Assembly: GCA_950106755.1 (NCBI GenBank)
Contig: OX467091.1
Location: 9,751,538-9,815,537 of the forward strand
Origin: Climacium dendroides
Lineage: Eukaryota; Streptophyta; Bryopsida; Hypnales; Climaciaceae
DNA: 64,000 bases
Reading direction: 5' to 3'
Shown here: piece by piece, positions 45,240 to 59,026 of the stretch
Position numbering within the stretch: position 1 is the stretch's first letter
Layout of the letters: each line of letters begins with the position of its first letter
Notes under the pieces: generated by a model
The model's database searches: none
Told to the model about the DNA's origin: nothing
Seen by the model: only the letters and a program-made list of their open reading frames with translations
Translations under genes and position numbers: made by a program

Positions 45240-46935
45240 ATTCATTTGGAACTTTATATCAAGTCATTGCCTTTCTATGGTTGCCTATTACCATCTAGAG
45301 ACTACAATTGTCTTTGTAGGTGTTTAAATTTAAGAGTAGTCATTATTGATTTTCTTGTATAATAACTTGAATTGTAATTTTAAAGGCCATGTTTTGAAAG
45401 TCAAACTCCGCACTGTTGTTAATGATTTGAAGTTCTAAAATATTGTGGTGTTTTGAGATCCAAATTTGCTTCAAAATACTTGTATCCAAAGCAAGGCAAT
45501 AATGTCCATCTATATTTGTTTTCTAATTACCTTGATCATGGGATGTATGTTCAAGTGCATCTTTCAAGAATTTTAGAGTTTCAATCCCCACCAATTGTAA
45601 ATTCCATGTGCCTCCGAGTGGGCCTCACTCTAAAAATTGAAGTTGTTTTTTCTAGTCCTTCTCATAGGTGAAATTTTGCCTTTCACCTTTTTTAGGAGAA
45701 ACATGTATGTTTAAAATTTATGCAATTTATCCAACATGTTGGAAAATGGATTGAGAATACATTTGAAAAAATTCAATCACAAATAGTTTCATATTCATCT
45801 TCAAGACAATCATAAAATAGAAAATGATACCAAATCAAAGCAAAAACTATGTCAATTATGTGATACTAGATCCAAGAAATAACTACGTCAAATACCACTT
45901 TTACAAGAAATTGACAATTGTAAATCTCAATGGAGAAAATATTCTTGTGAATAGTTGGTATCTAAGTATCTTTAAAAAAAATTGTTTGGAAATTTTCAAA
46001 ATTGAGTTCAAAGACAACTTAATATGGTTTTTAAACCTTTGTTGCCTACAAAATAAAAAGATTTATAATTTTCACTTCATTATTCAATTAGATTTGAATA
46101 GTTCAAATGTTTTTGAGTAGATATGAAGCTATCGAGTCCAACAAAGTTAGTTCACCGTGTTTTTTGAATATTGCCCCATTTGTTGCCAAATTCATTGAAA
46201 TGGAAAAGAAAACTTCTAACTTTTTCAATATTTCTTGGAATGACAAGAAGTAAAGCTTCACGCATGGATTATAATAATAAGCACCCATCCTAAAACTTTT
46301 TGCTAAATTTCCAAATTGTCAAGTCAGCATAGCCTTTCCGAGGTCTAAAGCCCGCCAAAGTAGTCTCTTGCTAGTCTTTTAGGGAATTTAAACGTATTTG
46401 ATTTTCATTGTAATGTTTTGTCACATGAAATCATATATAAATATTTGTTATTGATGAATGCAAGAAATATCTATTAGTTACATATGGTTCAAGCCTTTCA
46501 GAATTAGAACGACGAATAATTTAATAGTAGTGAACAAGATCCTATGGTGAGATTTTCAAAACAGTGAATTCCAAAACAACAATTTGGAGGTGATTTTGGA
46601 GGTAGGAACCCCTTGGTCCTTCAATGCGTCAAATCATGCGGTACAATTTACCTCTTGGTCTAGAATATGCATTAATCTTTGAAGTCCATAGTGCCAATTT
46701 GAAGGTTTGGGCAGAAACCTATAATGTCATTTCTTAGGGTGATTTTTTCAATTTTTTGTTAAAGTATAAAAACAAAATGAATTTCTGGGACTATAACCTT
46801 TATTTCAATTAGTCCTTGGCAACAAAAAATACGCCATTAAAACCAAAAAAATATAGTCAATCTTGACCAATAGATGAAAACCTAAAAATCATTTTCTTAA
46901 GATTTGGTTCTCACAATTTATATTTTTGTTCTATA
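45240..46935. repeat. Downstream flank of copy B, paralogous to 2124-3812
   Basis: Same order and high identity as behind copy A, including the 98-codon frame 45824-46120. Similarity stops after TTCTATAA, where the TTAA-family fragment begins. Confidence 0.8.
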
Positions 46936-47504
46936 AAGGTCATTTTTTTTTATCAAAATCACTCTAAACTACCACTTCTACTACATTCACGTACAAAATA
47001 AATTTTTAGTTTATAAAAAAAAATCTAACCATAGGATTTTGTCCTACACTTGTCTTAGATCATGTGATAATTTTTTTGTGATTTTTGACCATATACATTG
47101 AATGATATTAGCATTTATAGTGAAAGCAATTCATTTTTTTCAAGAAGTTGCTATGATTGTCCACAAAACAAAAAGCTCCATCACTTTCACATCTTTAATC
47201 TAAATGGAGTGAATGAAAGCTTTCCATTTACAAAAAAGAAAATTCTTCAAGAAAAAAATATTAAAATCTTTATTTCAATTTTTTGTAGATTGTTTTTGCT
47301 ACCCGGTCTCCTCCATTTTGAGGTTATTGTGGCATAACTTTTGCTCTTAGGCACCAATTGAAATAAAAATTATATTTCTAGAAAGTTCATAAGTTTTTCT
47401 ATCTTGTTGGAAATTTTCAAAAAAAATCAGTAAAAATTGAGATCATAGAAGCTTGTCTGAAATCCATTATATCCCCTGTAGGGACAATGGAACTTTAGGG
47501 GTTA
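46936..47504. mobile_element. Partial TTAA-family element, right end only
   Basis: The right end reads CTTTAGGGGTTAA and is followed by AATGCAAATTG. The A-side counterpart at 4186-4200 reads AATTTAAAATGCAAATTG, an empty TTAA site. The left end is gone together with about 370 bp of flank present at 3813-4186. The interior resembles 7850-8380. Confidence 0.6.
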
Positions 47505-47739
47505 AAATGCAAATTGTTTGTTACAACATTATTACCATTGGAATTGATATTTTAAAATCTACATGTAATTAAAGTATTAACAATTTAGTGTTCTCCAATA
47601 TTTTGTACCTCCTTCTATTTCAAACTTTTGCAAGAATGTATATGAAGAATTTTTTGTTGAGTATTTTTATGCATATTCAATGCTCATTTCTTTAACATTA
47701 TGTCATTTATGACAAGTTTGGCAACATGTTTCATTTGAA

Positions 47740-48370
47740 AAAATTGAATGTAATTTGAGCTTCAATTTAACTTAATTTCAAGAAATTGACATAATTTGAA
47801 CCAAATAGGAGCAATTAGAGCATTTTTAAAGCAATTTGACCTAATTTGAGCTTAATGTGAGCTATTGTGAGCAATTTGAACTTCATTTGAACAAATTAAG
47901 TGTAATTTGAGCTTCAATTAACTTATTTTTAAGAGATTGAGATAATTAGAGCCAAATTGAAGCAATTGGAGCATTCTTAAAGTCATTTGATCTAATTTCA
48001 CCTTAATGTCAACAATTTGACCTAATGTGATCAATTCGAGCATCATTTGAACAATTTGAGTATAATTTGATTTTCAATTCAAATGAATTTTAAGAGTTTG
48101 AATTAAATAAAGTTTAATAGGAACAATTAAAGCAATCTTTTGAAATAATTTGACTTAATTTCACCTTGATGTTCACAATGTGACTTAATATGAACAATTT
48201 GAGCTCTAACCTAATTGAATTTATAGAGTTTGATTTATTTAAAGCCTAATAGGAGCAATTTAAGCCATTTTGGAGAAATTTTGATTTAATTTCATTTTAA
48301 TGTCAACAAATTAACCTAATTTCCTCTTGATGTCAACAAATGAATTTGACTTAATGTGTTTGTGTTTTTT
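47740..48370. repeat. Degenerate AT-rich repeat tract
   Basis: Many imperfect copies of words like AATTTGAGCTT, AATTTGACCTAATTT and GAGCAATTTGA at irregular 12-40-bp spacing. No coding potential. Confidence 0.65.
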
Positions 48371-48710
48371 ATATGTAGTGGAAATTTAAAGTGAGAGCAC
48401 TTGGAGCATAGTGAATAATATCCAAAAGGTGCAAATTTTTGAAACATAAGTTCTATAAGTAAGTCTTCAACTTTTTTTTAATATTTGTACGCTACAATTT
48501 TTTTAGGGTTTATTGTTTAGGAATTTATATTCCTACTTTAAACCCTAATTTTTTAAGATTGAGCATTACGTGCATTCTATCTTTTAGAGATTTTAGGCTT
48601 TGTTGTTTAGGAATTTGTATTCCTATTTTAAACCTTTACTTTTATAATTGAAGGGTTTAGAATATTTTTTTATCTTAATTTAAACTTGTGATTGTTATTA
48701 ATTATAGACT

Positions 48711-49007
48711 ATGGCTCAAGCTATAGTGACAATTGATGACTTCATGGATGTTAATGTCGATGACATTGAATCCATATGCTTAAACAAACTAATAGGAGCT
48801 CTTGTAGAGCAAGTGACCCATTTCCAACCACCACCTCCATTTGCACACTATAGACTATTGTATCTCCAAGCATACTGGGCATGTGTAATTGTACAACATG
48901 GGCTAGACAAAGAAAGCATAAATGGGTGCTACATTCATCATTGTGAGAAATTCTATACAGTTTATTATTGGACCACCCTATGGTTGGAAATGCAATATCC
49001 TATATGA
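48711..49007 (+). CDS. Hypothetical 98-aa protein
   Basis: ATG at 48711 (MAQAIVTIDDFMDVNVDD), with a normal-looking amino acid mix unlike the Lys/Asn-rich random frames around it. AATTATAG just before the ATG could be a splice acceptor. I recognise no domain (FAHYRLLYLQAYWACVIVQHG is its most distinctive part). Upstream, 48510-48550 and 48595-48640 are two copies of a 37-bp repeat centred on GGAATTTATATTCC. It may be a transposon gene fragment. Confidence 0.3.
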   Translation: MAQAIVTIDDFMDVNVDDIESICLNKLIGALVEQVTHFQPPPPFAHYRLLYLQAYWACVIVQHGLDKESINGCYIHHCEKFYTVYYWTTLWLEMQYPI

Positions 49008-50719
49008 GAAGAATAGGTTTTACAAAATCTTTCCGAAAAAAAATCAAAATAATTTCATTTTTGACAAAAAAAATGTAGAAAAATTTCAAATCATCACGTT
49101 TTCTATTTCACTACATGGGAAAAACATTTCCCTGGACACATCCAATAATAGCTAGGCTCAATTTCTTTAAGTGGTTGGAAATAGGTTGCCATCTCATAGT
49201 TGGTTCTATTACCTATTCTATACATGCATCGTGGTATGGATCAAAATCGATGCATGTATAAAAGTAGCTTTAGCAAGGTTTCTTTTACCACCACCATAAA
49301 TGATATTAGTGTCACAATCCGTCAATTTGACATTTGATACAACCAAGACATTCCATAACAAAGGCAGTGGTTCAATGAATGGGGACAAAGTATTACAATT
49401 GTGTACTCTAGAAGAAAGAGTGCTTTTGTCCTATTATACTCGCAGAATAAAGTCTTTTGTTCTGCTCATGGGTCCATTTTTTTTTTTACTCTTGTATTTT
49501 CCTCCTTTAGGATGCTCAAAGCCTATGTTGATGGATTTTATGTAGAATTACACATCTCCAAGGTCAAGTCACACTTAAGAAATAAATACAAAAGTCCTTC
49601 TTGAGAGTCTGAAAGAGCCAATTGTATGACAAAGCAAAACACTGGAATGGTCAAAAGTGGCAGCTTCCATATCATGTATGAACCTTCGGGGTAAAAGATG
49701 TGCCAATAGAAGAAGATACAATACTCTCCACTTTTGAACAATAGAAACATGTTCTGAAGTTACTATAATTGCATATGAACTTCTACCAAAGGATTTTCTA
49801 CTTTTATTTTGGATCAAAGTCCAGATTTTCTACCTCTATGGAGGGTGAAAGCAAATTTCAAATGGATGGTGATGGACTACACAACTCCAACTGCAATCAC
49901 ATGCATTTCATCCTTGCACCCAGCATAGGTAAGCTTCGCACAAACCTGTTTCAACAAATGCTGTGAAGACCCAAAAGGATAGAAGCAGAACGATAGCTTC
50001 CAAACTGGACTGTTTCTTTCGATTGTATTCCATTCCAAAGACCTATCTGTGAATGCCAAAAATCACGCCACAATGTTGTGGCAAAGTGTTTGTAACATTA
50101 AATACAGAAAGCACAGGACACAAGAAAAAACATCCCTAAACCAATCCCACAAAAAGAGATTATCCTTAGACAATCCACAAAGTATACCAAACAAAACTTA
50201 CAAAAGAGAAAGTGACGAGTGATACAGTTTGAAGGATTGGCGGATTGAATAGAAAGTTCAATGGAAGCATTAGAGTCATCAGAAGTGTGACTCATCAGAA
50301 ATAAACAAACAAACATATTCCTGGTGCAATTTTGAGTTCTTTACGTGAGGACTAATTCTTATTCAAATTGTAACTATTCTTTTCACCAACAAATGCAGCA
50401 TTCTACACTAATTTTGGTGATATGAAATATGACCCCATTGATGCAAACTATTGATCTTTACAATGTAAACAGTGCAAGTGGTCATTTTCAAATCATGAAT
50501 TTTACAAAGTGTATGACTACACTGATTGGTCCTAGTGGTCAGGGGGAGAAATTACCATCACCTAGCTAGAAAATTAGTATCACCACAAATTTTATTTTGT
50601 GGAAATCAGTATAAGACACGACTATTTCAATCTCCACTAAACTCAAAATCGTGTGAGAGTGGTACATTAGTGTGTTTTGATTTCATCACTCAAGGAATAT
50701 TTTGTTAAACAATATTCTG
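49008..50719. other. Intergenic DNA, no gene seen
   Basis: Moderately AT-rich. Short frames occur on both strands, none with a recognisable domain. Confidence 0.5.
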
Positions 50720-51662
50720 TTAAGCCCTAAATGACCAAATGGTGTTTTTTTGTCAACATAGTGATTTTGGACAACTTACTACAAATGAAATTTTTATTTA
50801 TTTTTCATTGAAATTTTGACACAACATGTGCCCAAGGAGTAGCTTTAAGGCCTCATAATTTTCATAACTTTTGACTACATGGTTAAAAAGATATTGTACG
50901 ATATGTAATTTTCAACATTCAGTGGGTAGTTTGGGCAACAAAAAAACTTCTTCAAAAATTGCTTTAAAAAAAAAAAAAATTGAAATTGATTCTCTAGATT
51001 TATTTATTTATGAAAATCTTTGAATCATTCCATTTTGATTCATGAGATGAAAGTTATGAGGAGTTTTGGTTGTGGGTAGTTTGCGGGTAGTTATGGAATC
51101 TATACTCTAAAATAAACTTTGAAGTCCTTTATTTAACTCAATTTTCAATATCTTTGGACAAAAATTAAAAGAATTAGGCATATATAATTTATTACAACAT
51201 TACAAATATTGAGATTGACATTTTTCAATTCCATAAATAAATTGTTAACAATTTAGTATTTTTGATTCATTTTCTACTTCTTTCTACTTTCTATTTTTAT
51301 CCTATATGCCATACAATTCCAAATGATTTGAAACTTTTTTAGCATGTAGCCAACTTGGCTCGAAGAATGAATTCAAAGATAACCACCATTTTGTCCAATT
51401 TTGCATAATAATCTAACCTTGTGAAGTGCGACTGTCCTATTTTTTGCAAGGACAAAAAAAAATTTGCTGCTTCAAAAGCTAATATCTTGCAATCTACACG
51501 GTAAAAAATTTTGAAATTTTTTTCACATCTTCTCAAACCAAAGTAATACAAGATCTTATGTTTAAATGAGTAAAAAAAAATTAAAGAATTTGGTACTTGT
51601 ACTAAAGCTGGCAATTTTGGAGTATTATTGATGAAAACATAGTCAAAATCCTTTAGGGTTAA
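50720..51662. mobile_element. TTAA-family element in inverted orientation (943 bp)
   Basis: Starts TTAAGCCCTAAATGACCA and ends CCTTTAGGGTTAA; the ends are inverted repeats with a few changes. Its interior is the reverse complement of much of 18598-19467 (for example GGAGTAGCTTTAAGG against CCTTAAAGCTACTCC). No open frame. Confidence 0.6.
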
Positions 51663-53710
51663 TTTTCAACCAACACAAGTCACATTCTCCCGTTATTTAC
51701 CATCTGAATTCTGGCATTTTCACAATACAACCAACCCAATTCATCATTTCCAAACCCCAAAACCCTTTGGTCCATTAGGGTTTAAGTCCATTGCAGAGAC
51801 ACATTACCCAAGACCTACGAAGCCAACAATCTCACATCCCAAATGGCTTCAATTCATACCCAAATCGAAAACTAAGGTCACCCAAAACTCACCAGGGACT
51901 ACAGCGGCGTCCTTAGCCACCTTCGCTTACACATCGTCAAGTGCTGAAACAAAAGAAACGCTCCCATACTTCTCTCTCACGTCAACGCTGCTTTCAAACC
52001 TCCATAACTACGGATATCCTTCCAGGGGAGAACTTGCTAGAAAAGGAAACTCGAAGAGTCAAATTGACACGAACCCAACTCTGAGACTCTCGAACTCTGC
52101 AAGCACAAATCAAAGAGGATGAAAATCAGGCGCTGTTAATTTTGTGGGATCGGACTGAAGAAGCTTGAAGAAGTGCCATTCGGGCAATTACTTATTAGCG
52201 TTGAAATGGCGTGAATGGAAGGATTTGACGGATTGAGTGTAGTAAGTTCAGCATTGGTGATTACGTGATCGAAGTGGGTTGGATAAGAACGCCTTGCATT
52301 GCTTCACGGCAGGACGCAAGCAGTGCTTTTCAGTACAATAACGATCGTCTGCGCAACACGGTGTCAGCGTTGAGCTTCGTCGACGGAACGATCCTATTCG
52401 TTCGTGGACGTCGTTCTTCGTTCGTTGGGTGGTTTGATGACAGTGGCTGGATGAAGAATGTTTTGAAGTGCGCAAGTGAGTGCTTTGGCCAGGGCCCACC
52501 GCTAAAAGGATGAAGTACATTTAAGTATGTGGTCAAAGTCATTTTTATTTGAGGAAATTAGATTATAGTAAACTTGTCAATTACCACACAAGTAAGATTC
52601 AAATCCTTCTCCACAGTTTTCTAGAAACTTGCAAGCTTTGAAGCTTGGCACGGTTATCAAATGCCATGTTAAGATTCACTTCTAAAAAATAAAGCATAAA
52701 AAGGTCTCCTCTTACAAATTTTATTCCAACTTGATGATAAGAACCCTAAAATCTTGTGAAAAAAACCCTGCAGCCCTTCACCGCACAATGCTTGGTGCCT
52801 AAGCATTCGCAAGAAATGAATGTACTTTGATTGTGCAATGATTGTGAGGAGATTGGGAATTCCATCGTGTGGTGATTGGAAGTGTGTGGTTAATGGCATG
52901 TTTACTCTAGATATCAAAGCTCTTTTCAAGCAGCCATCTGCAAATGGTGAATAATGTGATGAATTGTTTGATATTTAAAAAATAATAGAAGTTCATTTAT
53001 TGGGATATTATTTTTCATTAAACTTTTTATTATACTACAAAAAAAACATAGAATGTAAGGGAATATTCAAAGAGATGGCAGAACTTGTATCTTTAGATTA
53101 TTAATTTTTTGCCTTTAATGTCGTGAACATGTTGTTTAGCTATGGTAATGTGTGTAATACTAACTCACTAAAGTTACAATATTGATGAATTAATACCAAG
53201 AAGACAAACTTAGAAATTTAGCCAATTTCTTAGTTTTAGGTAGGTCACCATGAATGCAAATTTTTTTTGCTTTAAATGAAATTTGGTATGGACATATAAT
53301 TTGTTACCATCGTTAAGGCCTACAATTTGTATAGTATTTTGATAAACTATGTAAGGTTACATCAAAAAACATCATAGGAAAAATTTTCTTTCGAAGAGGA
53401 GGCAATCCAAGAAACCTACAAAAATCACTTTCCTTAAACCAACAAAAATTTGATGTAGTTCTCTAGATTAATGTATATGTGGAAAGCTTTAAATATTTCT
53501 ATGATTATGATTCATGAGATGAAAGTTATGAGGAATTCTATTTTACATGTAGTGATGGAATCTTTCTTTAAAAATAAAGTTCAAAGTTCATTTCTGAACT
53601 GAAATTTCAATATTTTAAAAGAAATAATGCAAATTGCTTATTTCAACGTTAGTACCATCGGCTAGCATTGACATGTTTCAAATCTCTATATAAGTAAATA
53701 TTGATAAATT
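51663..53710. other. Intergenic DNA with a GC-richer island
   Basis: About 51880-52515 is GC-richer than its surroundings, with open frames on both strands (52265-52513 plus, 52248-52520 minus). I cannot tell which, if either, is coding. The rest is AT-rich with nothing recognised. Confidence 0.4.
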
Positions 53711-56237
53711 TCACATTTTTCAATAATTTGTACATCTTTCTACATACTAGTTTTTGCAGAAATGAATAATAAGTATTTTTTTGAGTCTTTTTTATTCATA
53801 TTTAAACCTTCTATTTTCAAGATTGTGTCTTTCATTACAAGTTTTGGAACACATTCATTTTTTAATAAATAAAGTTGATAGATAAAACCTAGCAATTCAA
53901 AAGAGATGAAATTTTGGATTTGAGCCCACCATGGAAACACAAAAACATCTAATTTGGTGATTTAAGGTGTCACTACCTTGCATTTGATTGAAAAGTTCTC
54001 ATTAAAAACAAATATTTGCATAAGATAAGTATACCAAAAAGTGCCCCCTTCTCAATTGCATCCCCTATTTACATTGCCTCGTGTCTTATCATTTGTCTAT
54101 GATTTATGGATTAAAATGTTTTGTATGTGGAAGTGAAAGAGGCTTGGGAGACTGAAATTGAGCTTGGGAGACTGAAAGGATGCATTTACAACTAGTTTTA
54201 GGGACAATGGCCACTGTTCATCATCAATGATGAATAGAGGGTACATTAAAAATATTTAAATATTTAAAAATATTTAAAAATTTAAAAATATTTAAAAATT
54301 TAAAAATATTTAAATATTTAAAAATATTTAAATATTTAAAAATATTTAAAAATTTAAAAATATTTAAATATTTAAAAATATTTAAATAACAATAAATTCA
54401 AAAAAATTGATGTGGTCACATTCTTGTCACATTATATTAAATTTTTTGGTAATTTTAAATTTTTTAATATTAATCTTAAAAATATTTTTATAATCACTAA
54501 AGTACATTGTCTTGTATTGATCAAGCCCTCCAATCTATTGTCTAGAGAATTATGAATAATAAATTTATCTTAAAATTAATTTTTTTTTTCTGACCTACTA
54601 TTCCTTACTATATATTCCCGCTATCCACAAACTCACAACCCTTTTGAAGGTCCATTTTTTCCTAATGATAACCTAACTATCAAGATCAATATATGAACCA
54701 TCTAATTGCAAAAAGTCTTTGATAGAAATGGTTTGCACTAATTGTACTTAAAAATTGCAATATGCAGTTGGAACAATGGTGTTATTTCAATTAAAAAAAG
54801 AATAACAATTTGGTTCCAACATTTGTTCAGCATAAATGCAAAGTTTGTTCGAGATAGTTCTACAAAAGTTAACTTAATGCACAAGGATACAAATAACAAT
54901 TGCTACCTTTGGGCCTTGGTACCTCTCGCACAAACTCACATCAAATTCATTGCCTTGCTATTCAATTTCTATAAATAAATGTCACCAAATTGAAACAAAT
55001 TCCAAACAACACAAAATCAAATCCTACAAGAAGACCAAAATGTCAAGTCCGGTCTTCAAGGCAGATTTGTCACCATTCCATTGGATAGTCAAAAAAGTGT
55101 TATAATTCATAATCCAGACCTTCATTCTACACCCTTAGATTTGTGAAAAGTACAAATGCGGATCTTTGTGATGAAGTGATAGACTTCACATTATGTCCCA
55201 TAATGCTCTCAAGTGTCTCCTTTTTTTTAGCATTATATAGTCCAAGAATGGTTGGTGCATGCCTTTCAGAGCATGGTGGCAGACCCCCTCTCACTTGTGG
55301 TACATAACGTCGTCTGCGGAACAACCATAGGTAGCTTTCATTGCCGACTGGTGACTCTCCCTTCAGGTCCCGGCCCTTGTTCCACTCTTCGGCTCACAAG
55401 GGCACTTTTCCAGATGAAAAATGATGGCTTGCAGGGTTGACAGCTTACAGAGTGACAAAGTGTTGCTCTCAGTTTGAGAGTTTGTATTCCCAAGTGAGTT
55501 GCAAGGTCCAAGTAGGAAGTTTAACTAGCTAATCCGTATGCTTAATCAAGCATGACTGGTGAATGAAAAGAACTAACAGTGCAACTGAACTACGAGAACC
55601 ACAGTAACATCGATGAGGCAATCAGGTGACGTGGTCATGAATAGCAACTGAACAGAAAAAAAACCAAGAGTGTGCGTTATCTTCCGACATGCAGGACTTC
55701 AGCAACGATGCCTTGGTTCGCAATTTTCATTGTCAAGTGTCTCTATGTCATTTTGTGACTGTCAGCATTCGGGTATGGATCGAAATCGGTGCAGCAGTGG
55801 AAAACTGTAAAACTAGCTTTGGCGATGCGATTCGAACCTCACACCGCCTGTTGGCGCGCAGGCTCCGTGGTTTCTGAAGCCCTGCTTATAGATGACGTCC
55901 CTTCTGGCCCGCCTTCTGGCCTGTGAAGAATTTGTACGTTGTCATTGGGGACGTCTACAGGTGCTTCATCTTTGTCACCGTTGATGTCGAACACGCCTTC
56001 AGCCAGATTGTATCCGTGTAGTGAATGTGAGTAGACCGTGGCACTTGTTGGCAAGTCGGGGTCAGGCAAGAGCATTGCGATATCCCTACTAGAGAGGTTC
56101 TACGTCCGATTGGGACGGTGGTTCAATCCTGCTTGACAGTCGCGGCTTGGGCTAAATGCCCAGAATCTGTTTGTGGAGGTCAGTAAGATAAAATAAAATT
56201 TCGTTCCATGATGGTAACTGTGATCAATTGTCCATTA
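53711..56237. repeat. Intergenic block paralogous to 21290-23787
   Basis: Colinear with the A-B block throughout. It differs chiefly by the AT repeat at 54248-54392 and small indels. It ends at TGTCCATTA and runs directly into the upstream flank of copy C, giving the undisturbed junction for the 11.56-kb insertion. Confidence 0.8.
54248..54392. repeat. AT tandem repeat, about 145 bp
   Basis: Tandem AAATATTTA/AAAATTTAA words. The counterpart near 21925-21960 has only a few units, so this is an expansion specific to the B-C copy. Confidence 0.85.
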
Positions 56238-57865
56238 CAGGTGCGCGTATCAAAAGACAAACTAAAATAGCTTGAAAACAGGGATTACCTAGTTCTTTGT
56301 ATGAGGAGCTTCCATCATGGCTTTACTGGGCGCACATTAGGGTAACTATGCTGCAAACCATACAATGGCTTTATGTTTCCAAAGCTTTTTCGCATTCATC
56401 ACCCAAATTTTTCCCTCTATCTGCATTATGAAAACTCACCTGAGCCTGTAGTAACACTTGTCTTTCTTGAACGCTGTCTTTCTTGTACTCCAGAATTGAG
56501 AAAATTTGTGTCAAAGGAAGAAGATGTTGAAGAATCACAGCATCTTGAACACCCTGCTTCCTCCTTGAATTAGCAAATGCGCGCAACTGAAGGTGGTTGC
56601 AGCACTCCACTGAATAATGTTATGATCGTTACTGACTCAGGTCTTCTGATTCCTTGCCTGTTTTCTTGGACAAAAAACCTCGGAAATCATCTTTTTTTGA
56701 AGAACCTAAAAAACTCCCAAACTTTAAATTTACATTCCTAACCCAAGAAAATCATGGCATGAAGGCTTCTCAATCTCTCCGTTTTCTCATCAATGCGCTT
56801 GATTTCTGTGTGTCACTCAGATGTCCGATTGATCCATGCCAACAAACATGAAGCTCCTGGGTTAACATCGAAAAAGGAGTACCGTGTCGCCGTTTCCTCA
56901 AAGGTGGATCAAGCTGAGGCCCGAAGGACTGTCGGTCCTGATTGAAAGCCTAGGTTTAAGTTCAAGAATCTGGAGTGTCACCCCGTCTAGCTCTCGTCTC
57001 CCGAGTATGCATGAAGCAGGAGATTCACATTGCATTCGAACTGATCAGCAGTTCAATCTTTGATTGCAGCCACAGTTCAGTGAGATTGCACAGCCTTCAC
57101 GTGCGGTTCTTCATAGTCTGGAAGCGGGAAATTTTCACCGCTGAGGTCAGTTGAAAAAGTCCATAAGTTACCTTCTACATCACCACTTGCTCTACCCTCA
57201 CTGTATTGTTGAAGAACACAATACCGGCAGAAATTCACGGAGTGACCAAGCGTCTCTACTACAGAAATGTGGAGTTCACTTCAGAGAAAACAAATCGGTT
57301 TCTCTGGGGTAATAAAAGTCAAGCCGCGACTCACATACTTCCATGTTGCTTCTGAAGTTTTTTGTTTCTACCCCAAGGGAGAGACTAAGCAATGGGTCAA
57401 AATTGTAGAAGTGTTCGCATCCAATGAACATTAAATGTTAAATAAAAGTAATACTTGCCTCATTCCGAATAATGAATGCTTACATATGTTTAATTGTAGA
57501 ATTGTAATATTTTGGTTGTGCTTAGGAACAGCAGCATTCTAGGATGTTCTCCTGGGGTTTCAATTATCAACTCCGAGCAGTTTAAATCAATGCGCAAGCT
57601 ATCGTATACTGGCTCAATCAAACCGACATTCGTTCGCAGGCAGAGTTCACCCCAGTTTTGTGGTATGCACTTGCCAATCAGCCTGCATGGGATACCGATC
57701 TTCTTCAAGCCGGCCATGAGAAGCCTGTGGGTCATGCAGACAAATGGCAATTTACAGAATCGGTAGCTCCTGCCAACTGCTGCTGGAGGATCGTCAGTTG
57801 GTCTCCGTCGTGTGGAATCCAGTGAGACCTCGTCTTGCTTGCCTGAATGAAGTCGTGCCGGACTG
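56238..57865. repeat. Upstream flank of copy C, distal part
   Basis: Paralogous to 35350-36952. No gene is supported; short frames shared by both copies are noted under the copy B flank. Confidence 0.75.
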
Positions 57866-57873
57866 CGTCAATT
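57866..57873. repeat. Left 8-bp target duplication CGTCAATT
   Basis: Repeated at 59027-59034. The A-B counterpart has a single CGTCAATT at 36953-36960, followed directly by GCAGGTACGG. Confidence 0.9.
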
Positions 57874-59026
57874 GATTGCGCCCCCTTATTGCCCCGTGTT
57901 TTAACCCCTAAACGACCAAGGCCTTATTTCTGCCAAAAATACACTCAAAACTGCCATTTCTGTAGCAAAGAGTAAAAAAATTTGAAAATTATTTTTTCTA
58001 CACATCCAACCATAGGATCTTATAAGTTACTAGTATGAAAATGTGTGGAAAAAATTTCAAAAATTTTGACCACGTAAATTAAAAAATATTTGTGTTTAAA
58101 GTGAAAAAAACAATTTTTTCAGCACCTTGTGGGATTGGATTATTTGACTTTGATCCTTTTTTAACTTAAATTTTCTACACTACAAAGTTTTGAGCTTTAA
58201 ATCCTTATTGTGGGAAATTGAGTTGAGAGTATAGGGAAAAAGAAAATGTTAAAAAAATTTATTAATTTTCATGCTTAAAAAAATTGTTAAGTAGAAGTAG
58301 GTATGAGAATGAAGGAAAATCTAAATTATTAATATCTTTAAGATGGAATTAAAATGCACTAATCCCAATGGTGAGATTGTTCTAGCAAGTAAACAAAATC
58401 ATGTAAATTTTTTTTTTCAAGAAAATGGTAAAAATTGCATTCACAAATGAATTCTATAATTTATTTTTTCAGGAAGATGCTCTAACTGCCCGATTAACAA
58501 GATTGTCCATAACTTTTTCATAATAAGTCCAAATGGAATGAATCAAAGCTTCCCATGCAGAAAAAAAATATAATCTACAAAAAAAAAAATACAAAAAAAA
58601 AAATTCAAAATTTTGCAATTTTTTTTGCTGCCCGGACTGCCCCCGTCCCCTATTTTGAGCTTATTTGGTCATAACTTTTGTTTCCGGGCATCAAATGTGA
58701 AAAAAATTATATTCCTATAAAGCTCATTAGTTTTTCTATCTTAAAAAAGTTTTCAAAAAATTATGACAAAATTTCAGCCCGTAGGTACCTATCCGAAATC
58801 CAATTTGTCCCCCTAAGGGACAATGGTCCTTTAGGGGTTAACCTTGGAAAAAACACTGAAATTTTTTATTTTCCGGCCACCAGAAAATTTGGAAATTTTG
58901 AATTCGTATTTGCAACCAGAGGCCCTAAATTAGTTGAGATATGTGAAGAAATACAAAATTGATAAGGCACAAAATAGGTGGCAGTTTTTACATTTACCCT
59001 TGAATGGGGCAATAAGGGGGTCAATC
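57874..59026. mobile_element. Short TIR element (hAT-like) with nested insertion
   Basis: The ends are GATTGCGCCCCCTTATTG at the left and, on the other strand, GATTGACCCCCTTATTG at the right; the match continues to GCCCC with a one-base indel. An 8-bp target duplication plus the empty site in the paralogous flank prove insertion. An 8-bp duplication is typical of the hAT superfamily. Removing the nested TTAA element leaves a non-coding MITE of about 215 bp. Confidence 0.85.
57901..58841. mobile_element. TTAA-flanked element nested in the hAT-like MITE
   Basis: TTAACCCCTAAACGACCA at the left matches the reverse complement of the right end, TTAACCCCTAAAGGACCA, at 17 of 18 positions. Counting TTAA as target duplication leaves ends beginning CCCCTAAA. 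The interior is AT-rich and shared with 18598-19467, 46936-47504, 50720-51662 and 7813-8380. It has no transposase. Confidence 0.75.
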
